Shown piece after piece: positions 55,312 through 64,000 of a stretch of DNA of 64,000 bases. Each line of letters begins with the position of its first letter. The first letter of the stretch is position 1. Source of the stretch: Labia minor (taxonomy: Eukaryota; Arthropoda; Insecta; Dermaptera; Spongiphoridae). The notes beneath the pieces were generated by a model. That model made no database searches, was not told the DNA's origin, and saw only the letters and a list, made by a program, of their open reading frames with translations. A program made the position numbers and the translations under genes. The stretch is from contig OY720345.1 of assembly GCA_963082975.1 (NCBI GenBank), positions 29,830,611 to 29,894,610 of the forward strand. The letters run 5' to 3'.

Positions 55312-55902
55312 CTGGAGTGTCTCCACTCGACTATCACGCAAATTTGAATTGGATTAAATAACATAATATATTATATTTAAATTAAATTTAATTAATTATA
55401 AATTATAAATACCAGCGCATGTTTGGCTTTTTGTTGATGGCACCACGTCTCGTGCTGGCGCGTGATATTTGAAGTGTTAAAAAATTAATTCTGGTAATTT
55501 CAGCGAATCAATCAAGCTGAAATTCTATATATAGCAGTTTTATACAATTATTAATCATGTGAAAAATTATCAAACATATATCTTTATTTTTACGGTCACT
55601 TTAGAGGGAAAAAAATCAAAACGTTGTAAGTAATGACCCTCTTCCGGTTGAGCTACATTTCTCAAAAGTTGATAGAAAACTACGAATTTTGAATAATGAT
55701 CATGTACCAAATTTCATCATTCTTGCTCAAACCGTTTTTGCGTAACCTTGGTTACATACATACATACATACACACACACACATACATTTTTCTCAACCTT
55801 AGTGAAAATGATTCAGGAACCTTCAAAACGTATAAAAACATCAAAATCTCGACATCGAAAATTTTCGTGATCGCAATACTATCTCTTACGAGATGGTAAA
55901 AA
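55312..55902 (-). mobile_element. HINE-A copy 7, full length
   Basis: On plus, the hairpin end is CTGGAGTGTCTCCACTCG, subterminal repeat ACTATCACGC, and microsatellite (ACAT)n(AC)n at 55755-55788. The 5' end is TTACGAGATGGTAAAAA. About 20 bp separate it from HINE-C copy 4. The 67-codon frame 55696-55899 is repeat. Confidence 0.82.
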
Positions 55903-55918
55903 TATTTTCTCTTAGGTT

Positions 55919-56536
55919 TTTTTACCGAGACCGACGGGAGGTATTGTTTTCACACCAAATTTCACATATGGAGATTTTTACATATCTCCACGAATCGTGC
56001 ATTTTCTTAACAGAAAAAAGTATTTTTAGCATGATGTCTGTTCGTCCGTCCGTCCGTCTGTCCGTCCGTATAGATGTGTACAGCCTGAACGGCTCAACGG
56101 ATTTTGATAAAATTTGGTATATTTACTTAATGCATCAGTAGGATGAATTGATCAACTTTTGGTGCAAATCCGGAAACCGGAAGTGGTAGTATTAGCGATC
56201 GACAATAGGAAGGAAAGGGTTATTTTCACACCAAATTTCACATGAGGAGATTTTTTACATATCATCACGAATCATTCACTTTGTATTGGTTTTATCCTCG
56301 AGAAAAATCATCTTTATAGGTTTTTCTTAATTTAAAATTATATGACGTCATCCAGCCATTCATGACGTCACAGCCTGGTCTTACATATATATTATAAATA
56401 AAATAAAATTAAAACTATTAATGTTATATTCATATCTGTTTTTATTACATTAATAGATATATTAAAACTATTTGAACTTGTTTCTGTAGCTGGAAATTAA
56501 TTTATTTCAAACGGTTCGGACCTGGCCACAGGTCAA
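55919..56536 (+). mobile_element. HINE-C copy 4, full length
   Basis: This starts TTTTTTTACCGAGACCGACGG, carries the GTCC/GTCT microsatellite (56039-56069), TGACGTCA palindromes at 56343-56350 and 56363-56370, and ends with hairpin GACCTG (56519-56524), loop GCCA, CAGGTC (56529-56534). The subterminal CGGTTCGG is partly decayed. The 82-codon frame 55893-56141 is repeat sequence. Confidence 0.8.
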
Positions 56537-56544
56537 CTTATTTA

Positions 56545-57700
56545 TATAAATACTGAACTTTTCAAAACCTAAGGCGCTCTTCGATCTATCCCTGTATTCT
56601 CAAAGTGATGCATAGTAATTTGTTGAAAGTCTAGGACTAGTGTAACCTATCAAAAAAAGAATATTATATATTAAACTTTAAAATAAACTTAATAAAATTT
56701 AAAAAAAAATTAATTTAATAATTATAAATGGAATGAAAATATATATAATATAATAATAAAAATGTAAAGATAAAATATAATAAGAAAAATTTATAAATAA
56801 ACAATTTAAAAAAAAATGTAAGATTGATTAGTGATAATAACGATTCTATATTATGTGCATCTTTAGAAAAATTCAATTTAATTAAAAACTAGACTTTGAA
56901 GGTTGAACATTAATTCAAACTTTTTATTTCTCCTAAACCCAGTTGGTACAATTTTTTTTTTTATTTCTCGTGCAAAAGGACTAATTATCGTTGCTTCACA
57001 AAATTTTCAATTTAAACCTTTAGATGTTTTTAAAAATTATAAATTTGTAAAATCTGAATTTGCTGAAGGAGTTATATAAAAAGTTTAAAGTTTGTCTTAA
57101 GCTGCCACAAATGTATATATAAAAAATTATGAGCAAAACGAATATAAGTAATAAAAGAAAAATATTATTATTAATTAAAGTAGAGTAAAGTTGTTTCATT
57201 TTCTGTAAATTTCTGTGAATAAATTTAATCAAAAAGGATCAAGGTGGGATTGTATATATATATGTTTACGTTAAGTTATATTTATTTTACCGCTCAAATG
57301 AAGAAATTATTTTCCTAAATCCGGTTTAACTGTTCTATATAGAGTTCACATGTTGTTTACAATTTAAACTCGGAGCAAGGTAGAGATGTAAATATATATC
57401 TTTTGCCTCTTTGGGTTTATGAGCGGGAGAGAGGGTAAAGGAAGAAGGATAAAATATGGAAAGATGATGAATTAATGTATCTATATGATATGTTATAATT
57501 ATATTTGGAGAGAAATAAACTCTTGTTTATTTATAATAAAAAATTATTTTCATTTTAAAAATTTTCTTTTCATAAATAAAAGAATAAAATAATATTAGTT
57601 TAAAATAATCTGGAGAATTTGGCTTAGTACCAAATGACCTTAAATCCTTTCATTAGTCATTTGTCAAAAATTATTGAAATTTGTATTATATATGGTATTT
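56545..57700. other. AT-rich DNA, nothing recognised
   Basis: Low-complexity A/T sequence. The hydrophobic minus frame at 57232-57020 is unsupported. Confidence 0.4.
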
Positions 57701-57705
57701 TGTAA

Positions 57706-57840
57706 CATCAACTTTATTCCCTAGACATGACCCCATCACATTATCATTTGTTACGGCAAGTACAAAACACCTTTAATGAATTAAGCTTCCTGGAAAGGGA
57801 AAGCTTTTAGATGAAAAATTTAGAATGTGAAATTTTCATG
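57706..57840 (+). pseudogene. mariner transposase scrap
   Basis: The plus strand reads HQLYSLDMTPSHYHLLRQVQNTFNELSFLERESF before TAG at 57808. This corresponds to HPPYSPDLAPSDYHLF and the following residues of a mariner of the type found intact at 44698. The third catalytic Asp has become His. No TIRs are seen. Confidence 0.65.
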
Positions 57841-58255
57841 AAAAATTGTTCGAAAAATAAAATAAAAAAATTTAAAAAAAATGTGTAAATAAATATTTGA
57901 TTTGAATTATATTTTAAAAATACTGAATTAATTAAAATATATATTCGTTGAAAATATAATATTCTTTTTATATTAATAAAAGTAAAAAAATATTTGCAAA
58001 TCATGTAACTGAAAAATTACAAATTTCTTATTTATATTTTCTATTAGAAAGATTTATTAACTTAAATATATATACCTAGCTAAATCTCAAAAACATAGTT
58101 TTCAAATTTTTCAATACATTTAAAAATTTACAAAAGAGGAAAAAATCTATTTAAAGGTCACCTATAAAAAAATAAAAATATATATATAGTACATCAAAAT
58201 ATGTATATATATATATATATATATTTGAACCTTTATATACTTGAATGATATTATA

Positions 58256-58885
58256 AATAGTACCGGGACCCCGAGCCTCGGCTCGGTAATTAAGTTAAAA
58301 AAAAAAATTCTTTATTATTGGGTTTGGCTGGTAATATTAATACTTGGAACACCGAGCTGATATACAATTCTTTAATTATTTATTACAATTATTAAATGTT
58401 GCATCATTGCATCAATCTGATTAAAATGAATGGAACTTGGGGTCCTCAATAATACACATAAATATGTATTATTAGGTATGTTTCTAAGTGCATGAATTTT
58501 TTTTTTTTTTGGAAGAATGATAAATATATATCGTAATTTATAATTATAAAATATATATTTTTAATTTTATTTCGAAATTAAATAAAAATTTTAAAATATT
58601 TTAAATATAAAAAAAATATTAATACAATATCCTTTAAAAAAAGGCGGAAGTCAAATTTCAATATGGATGACATAGTGTCGTCATCCATATATAAATTTAA
58701 ATTAAGAAAAAACTAATGAAGATGTATTTTTCCAGAGATATGATCAATAAAACTTAATTTTTCTTTATAAATACTATATCTAGTGTAAATTTCAAAAAAA
58801 TCGTTAGAGCGGTTTTTGAGAACCCATGGCCAAACAAACAAACAATTTTAACTAGCATAATAAGATAAGATAATCAAAAACATTA
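58256..58885 (-). mobile_element. HINE-D-like element with (CAAA)n
   Basis: On plus, ATAGTACCGGGACCCCGAG leads into a strong hairpin CCGAGC-CTCG-GCTCGG (58272-58287 region). The HINE-C/D body follows (AAATTAAGAAAAAACTAATG at 58700-58719), then TCGTTAGAGCGGTTTTTGAG and a CAAACAAACAAACAA microsatellite near 58832-58847. The 5' boundary is uncertain. Confidence 0.45.
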
Positions 58886-58889
58886 AATT

Positions 58890-59330
58890 AAAAAAAAAAA
58901 GATAAAAAAATTATAAATTGCAAAGATCATTATTTTTACAATAATTTTAATCTTATTTCTATTAAAAAAAAATCCGTAGTACTAATAATATAGATGTAGA
59001 TTTTTTTAGTAACTAACTTTATACATATCTACCTGGACCTTAAGGGAATAACAAGCAATTAATTTTTGTTTGCATTTTTTTTTTTTTATTTTTTTAATTA
59101 AATTTTATTTAGAAAATACGCCAAATAAATAATTATCTCTCATGGACATTTTTCACAATAAGAATTATATAAATAAAATCAATAAATACAATATTTCAAA
59201 GATATTTTATAAAATTAAAAAATAAAATTACTTGCTTTAAAATCCATTCATGAATATATGTAAATAGAATTGAATTATAAATCAAAATCAGGGAAGATGA
59301 AAATAAATAAATTCTTTTAACGTGTATCTT
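58890..59330. other. AT-rich DNA, nothing recognised
   Basis: Low-complexity A/T sequence without termini or coding motifs. Confidence 0.4.
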
Positions 59331-59337
59331 TACAATG

Positions 59338-59574
59338 TGCTACTCAGAAGCCAATACGATTAACTCCAAATATAAACAAACTGAGAAAATGAAGCCCAAA
59401 GTTCACAGTTTGTATTAAATTCAGGTTTATTGATTACAGAAAAATGAATATTTCATTGCAATATTAAGAATATCAAGTGCAATATTCACTTCATATGTTG
59501 CAGATTACATTACATCACATTACATTACACCAATTTTAAAAATTCGAGTTAATCGGATTGGCTTCTGAGTGGCT
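59338..59574. mobile_element. Short MITE or foldback, 237 bp
   Basis: 29-bp terminal inverted repeats (59338-59366 and 59546-59574) share ACTCAGAAGCCAATNCGATT. The interior is non-coding, with an inner inverted pair GCAATATT. No clear target duplication is seen and the superfamily is unassigned. Confidence 0.7.
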
Positions 59575-59579
59575 CCCAT

Positions 59580-60055
59580 ATGAACACTAAGAAAAATTAA
59601 TACACTAATATAATAGAGATAATAAATTTAAAAAGTCCATACGCGAAGTTGGTATAAGATAAATTATTTAATTTCTATTTTATTTCATAGGTTTTTTTTT
59701 ATTAATAAATAAATATATCAACTTGTCTAGTCTATAAATATTTATTTATTCATGATATTTAATTGATAATATATATATATTTCCCACTCTGATAAATCTA
59801 AATCATTTTTTTTTTATAAAATTTATTGAACAAATCCTAAAATAAAGAAAAATGACAGGCTGAACATTTTGTTTACTTAAAAATTTCTAGGAATATATAT
59901 GAATATATTTTCTATTTACATATATGTCTAGATATGATAATTTATTTAAATTTATCTTTTATATATAGATAGATAGATAGCTATGGATTATCTGGTAGAG
60001 TAAAAACGTTAATAAAACCATAGAAAAAGAGAGCAATGATGTCTATAATAACATC
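59580..60055. other. AT-rich DNA, nothing recognised
   Basis: Low-complexity, with a short (GATA)n at 59968-59980. Confidence 0.4.
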
Positions 60056-60059
60056 CAAA

Positions 60060-60500
60060 GGGAAATAAAATTTGAATTACTTAAAATAGAAAACATCTTC
60101 TCTCTTTCTCTCTCTCTCTCTCCCGCTGTGTTTGGTTTACTCGTGTTGAAATGAATTTGTCTCCTTGTTAGGGTCTGAATGAATGAATGAATGAACTGGC
60201 AAAGTAAAGAATCCAAAGTGAACCTAAAAAAGCAAGTATTCCAAAAAGAAAGACTAACTTTCCGACTCGTCTAATACGGATGTACGGTTATTTGGGAGGA
60301 AGAGAGAGAAAAGAGAGGGGGTTAGGGTTAGTTAAACAGGGCAGTGGTTAGTGGTTAATGTAAATAAAAGGTGGAGGGTGGTTTACATTCACTCCCCTCC
60401 TATTTGCTAACAAACCTTAACTGTAGAGAAATTCAACTACAGATGAGAGAGAAATTGGTGGAGGGTTAAAAAAAAAATGAAAAAAATTTAGGCAACTGAA
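60060..60500. promoter_or_regulatory. Single-copy island, possible regulatory DNA
   Basis: Balanced composition with (CT)n at 60100-60122, (GAAT)n at 60176-60194, GGTTAGGGTTAGTT at 60321-60334 and TGGTTTACATTCACTCCCC. No frame longer than about 60 codons exists. Function is inferred from composition only. Confidence 0.25.
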
Positions 60501-60504
60501 GAGA

Positions 60505-61010
60505 TGAGAGAAATGGACAATTTCATCTTGGATAAATATTATCAGTTGAAAGAGCGAAATATAAAATCTATCCATATATTAGTTTGAAAAAAATCAACAT
60601 TTGATAAAAGTTGACTCAATTTGGTTTTTATATTATATATTAAATGTCTAATTTAATAATGTTTATCTTACTTAAGACTAGAATTGATATTTATAAATTG
60701 GAAATTGAAAACAATAATTAAAAGGGTTTATTCTTATATATATATATATATGGTATGAATAATTAATATAATCAATAATTTTTGTTGTACAGAGCTTATT
60801 AAAATAAATATTTGATAATAATAAAATATTAATTTAGTCTATATTTTTAATCCTTATTTTGTCAGACTAATTGAATAGAATGGAATGCATTTATGTAATA
60901 ATGATCACAATAAAATAATATTTTAAAAATTGAAGTAAAACAAATTACATAAAATATATTATTGTTATAAAATTTTTTATTTTATATATTCTAGTAATTT
61001 TGTTTTAACT
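60505..61010. other. AT-rich DNA, nothing recognised
   Basis: Low-complexity A/T sequence with (TA)n at 60738-60752. Confidence 0.4.
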
Positions 61011-61129
61011 CCTCTTTCTCTAGCAAGCTGACTTATTAACATGTAACTAGATTTTGGTATTTTCTTTGATGGCGTGTATGGCACAGTATCCCCTGATATG
61101 TCCATATTTTAATTTATCCTTCTTGTTTA

Positions 61130-61462
61130 CAGAAGAACTTGGGGCGCGGGTTTATATGCCCTTTTAAATGTTTGGTTTGGTTGAATCTTCATTAATTGTC
61201 TTGTCAATAAGTTAGGGTGTGTTACTTACTATTCTTTTAGAATAAGTATGTAATGACCTCTTAACTTCTTCTTTAACATAGTTGGTTTTTAGTTCATTGG
61301 AAAGTTGCCTATTTGTCATGTAGAATGGAGCTCCAGTTAACATACGAAGAGTTTTTGATTGAAATCTTTGGAGAATTTCTATGTTTGATGTGGATGTTGT
61401 ACCCCACAGCTGCTGCCCATAGGTCCGGAGGGGTTTCAATATGGATTTATGTAATAGTATTT
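61130..61462 (-). pseudogene. Jockey-type LINE reverse transcriptase C-terminal fragment
   Basis: The minus strand from about 61460 reads LLHKSILKPLRTYGQQLWGTTSTSNIEILQRFQSKTLRMLTGAPFYMTNRQL, in pieces: YGQQLWG and IEILQRFQSKTLRMLTGAPFYM are the hallmark region after the reverse transcriptase thumb in Jockey-clade non-LTR elements. VKEEVKRSLHTYSKRI follows, then a stop. Upstream RT and endonuclease domains are absent. It belongs to a different LINE from the tail 80 bp away. Confidence 0.85.
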
Positions 61463-61539
61463 TATTTTATTCTAGTAATTTATAGGGCTTTTGTAGAAAA
61501 TGAAAAGAGAGGATGATTTATGTTTATCATTTCTATATA

Positions 61540-61770
61540 AAATGTATCTTTCTATCTCTGTGGCTCTATGGAATGCGAAAGTTCTGGCCGCAGCAACCAC
61601 ATTTCTCCAAATGACCCTATCCTGAACCACAACCATCCAACTCCTTCCTTCTCCCATCTATCTGACGTCCCTTCTTACATTGTCCATCTACTTCGTCCTT
61701 GATCTACCAAGCGGACGTATCCCAATGGGTCTCCCAACCAATATATTTTTTGCCATTCTTTCCTCTCTAT
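61540..61770 (-). pseudogene. LINE ORF2 3' tail, third copy
   Basis: Same family as 17499 and 35693. On minus, MGEGRSWMVVVQDRVIWRNVVAAARTF plus the GRPRG-like segment in another frame, ending ATKSQR-like residues near 61560 and a short GATA-type end. It is frameshifted and 5'-truncated. Confidence 0.75.
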
Positions 61771-61929
61771 ATAAATAATGTTAATATAACTTAACAAGAA
61801 GAATTAATGTTTCGAATTTTAGAATATGATTATTTCGTGTTGGGCAAAGTGTAATCTTAGGAATTACTTATTTAATAACTTAATCAAAAATTAACAGGAA
61901 TTTGTTTATAGCCCGAAAAAACTATTTTT

Positions 61930-62255
61930 GCTACAAAATCAATTTTATTGCTTTTAAAAAAGTTCCCATTCGATACAATGCCAACGTTTATTCATTTCCT
62001 CGAAACAGCTAGAGATGTCTTTTTCTGAAATGGCTTTCAATACTTTCTTTGATTCGGGTTTTATCTTCTCTATCGAGTTGAAACGGTGTCCCAGGAGAGC
62101 GGTCATTAGAGCTTGGCAACTAGTCAGTCGTCGCATTGTACTATTTCAGACAATTAAGGTGCTTGTAGAATGATATGGGTCAAATTTTCGAAGAACCAAT
62201 AGAAAATAAAATGGTGCATTATCATCAATGTGTAAAAACCAAAAATTGATCTGCC
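61930..62255 (-). pseudogene. mariner transposase C-terminal relic
   Basis: On minus, DDNAPFYFLLVLRKF (near 62235-62185, second catalytic Asp region) is followed after a deletion by GHRFNSIEKIKPESKKVLKAI and CFEEMNKRWHCIEWELF, the C-terminal part of an irritans- or mellifera-like transposase. The SPDLAPSD region is missing. No TIRs are found. Confidence 0.75.
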
Positions 62256-62264
62256 CATAATTAT

Positions 62265-62615
62265 GGCATCTTGAGACGAATAAAATCACATAAATATTTA
62301 ATAATATTTCTAGTTAACATATAAGTGTGGTAGAAAAAAAAACATATTATTTAATGTTGTCCAACTTTGTGATAATCGAATAAAATTCACTTGTAAAAAG
62401 TTTTAAATTTTTATAAAAACACAATATACTGGTCTGTCATTTTAATTAAATTGAATATATTTGATATTATCAAAAAAAAAATGTTTAGTTTTATTTGATA
62501 AATATACCAAGAGTATAGGTAAAAAATATTAGTTAGATAAATGAAAAAATTTTAGAGACTGAATTAAAAAAAAATAATCTTTTATTTATGAACATTACGC
62601 TAAGGGATAAAACTA
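62265..62615. other. AT-rich DNA, nothing recognised
   Basis: Low-complexity A/T sequence without termini or coding motifs. Confidence 0.4.
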
Positions 62616-62619
62616 ATTT

Positions 62620-62935
62620 CAATAAAGTTTCTTTTTAAGGTCTTTATCTTAAAAGACATTGATTGTCTCTTTTGCTTATTCCACAGTTCCCTAAGGTCTT
62701 TACGGTTGCCTCCCTCTTCTTTATCCCCTTAATGGTTACCTAATAGAGTCGTTGTCACCTTGATTTGCATCCATTTAATACTGGAAACTTGGTTAGCCCT
62801 TAGGCCCCTTCATCTAGGGGTAGAAGAAGGTTCTCCCCCTTCCCAACAACTCTCTCTCTCAATCTATTTCCAAATTCTCTGAACTTAACTCATTTACAAA
62901 TTCTTCTTCTTTTCATTTGCATTGTGGTGGTCAAC
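62620..62935. promoter_or_regulatory. Single-copy island with clustered motif-like strings
   Basis: Balanced composition. Contains TTATCTTAAAAGACATTGATTG (GATA-like), CACCTTGATTTGCATCC (octamer-like ATTTGCAT with a TCF-like core) and CCTAAGGTC/CCTTAGGCC. No coding frame is recognised. The regulatory role is inference from motif content. Confidence 0.3.
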
Positions 62936-62939
62936 ATTT

Positions 62940-64000
62940 GTGATTGAAATCTATTCAAATATTGATTTATTCTGCTTAACATTATAATTGTATAAATCAA
63001 CTAATAACTTTTGTTTGGCAACTTGTTAAAGCAATTATTTATATTAATAAACCTTCATCCAAAAGTAAATATAATTAATAATTTATAAATGGTTATACAT
63101 AAAAAAAATAATGAAATTATAATAAATTGATCTGAATTTTCTTTTTATATATAGATAAGGTAGTAAATTTATGTTAAAAACCGCGCTGAGAAAAAATCCC
63201 TAAACTATTCCCGTGATATAATTACTATAATTGGAAATAGTTATAATTTCCTTTATATTGAGTAAAGTTATTTATTATCGATTTAGTTCTAACATTTCCT
63301 TCCTATCACACTTTTTTTTCAAAGTCAATTTAAATTCTCCCATAAATTATTTCGTGCATTCAAACAGTTTTAACTCTTAGAAAATAAAATCCATATAAAA
63401 GCAAACGATAGAAAAACAAAAATAATAGGGGATGAAAAAAAACGTAAACCAATTTACAAGTAAAAACTTTTCTATTGGATTAATATAAAATGAAAATTAA
63501 TGAAACAACGGATTTTTGTTCAATTTTATTCATTTTGTTCACTTATCAAAAGTATTTTAGTGCCATATTTATCGATTTTTTTTTAAGATTTTAATTAATA
63601 AAAGAAAAAATTGAAATTGTATTCAATAATTTCCCTCATCTATCTTTATCTGTGCTGCTAATGAATTTGAAATAAAAATCGTGTTTTCATCGGTTTATAA
63701 ATTTTACAATGAATTTTATTTTCAAATATTCTTTATATAACCAAGGTCTCTAAAGTTATGGACCACGCCTCCTCATACACACACAATACAAGTAACAAAA
63801 TAATAGTTTTACAGATTTTAATACCCAATTTTTCGTTAATAATTTTGATGAATTTCCCTTATAGAAATATTTACATTTCATTCAAACTTCACGATAGTTG
63901 ATTAACATAACATTTCTAAATGGTTGGTTATTTGTTTATAAAATAATCCATTAAGAATAAGGTGGGGTATATAAATTGTCTGAATCATTTCGATGACTAA
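62940..64000. other. AT-rich DNA to window end, nothing recognised
   Basis: Low-complexity A/T sequence. No repeat terminus, RNA gene or coding motif is visible. Confidence 0.4.

Noticed and set aside
60321-60334. Telomere-like GGTTAGGGTTAG
   Set aside because: Only two units, isolated, in a balanced-composition island; chance is sufficient.

Overview
This window is AT-rich (roughly 70-75% A+T by eye) eukaryotic nuclear DNA with no recognisable host protein-coding gene. It looks like a large intron or intergenic desert packed with decayed transposons. The repeat mix suggests an arthropod, perhaps a crustacean or chelicerate, but this is inference: many mariner lineages, a ZBED5-type hAT, Helentron-like non-autonomous elements carrying RGAC microsatellites, non-LTR retrotransposon tails, tRNA-derived SINEs and a Penelope-like remnant. 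There is no rRNA, no credible tRNA gene, no CRISPR array and no operon structure.

Layout. 1-5.7 kb: the end of a HINE-A element, a Penelope-like fragment, a LINE endonuclease fragment, a hAT MITE, a second HINE-A and a mariner relic. 7.7-11.4 kb: a 3.3-kb hAT with an 8-bp target duplication, inserted into a Helentron-like element; its transposase has one stop and one frameshift. 12.4-18.2 kb: SINEs that have themselves been hit by retrotransposed DNA, a HINE-C, a HINE-A and nested mariners. 20-31.6 kb: mariner MITEs, a SINE, a foldback element, hAT MITEs, a chimeric HINE and HINE-C. 33.1-42.5 kb: HINE-B with HINE-C nested in it, LINE tails, a HINE-A carrying a 142-bp insertion, a hAT MITE, a mariner relic and a nearly perfect 783-bp inverted repeat. 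44-47.6 kb: a 1277-bp, nearly intact mariner nested in HINE-A, and a further mariner relic. 48.9-64 kb: HINE-A, foldback elements, a palindromic Penelope-like remnant, a HINE-A/HINE-C pair, and LINE and mariner relics.

The most interesting system is a set of at least three related non-autonomous families, called here HINE-A, -B and -C, plus a looser fourth, D. Their termini differ in sequence but follow one plan: a 5' T-run and subterminal inverted repeat, an AT-rich body with a microsatellite, then the matching inverted repeat and a short hairpin with a 4-nt loop. One HINE-A copy carries a compensatory base-pair change in that hairpin. All four HINE-C copies carry two perfect TGACGTCA palindromes exactly 20 bp apart. 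Scattered GC-richer, apparently single-copy islands lie between the repeats and are the best candidates for host regulatory DNA.
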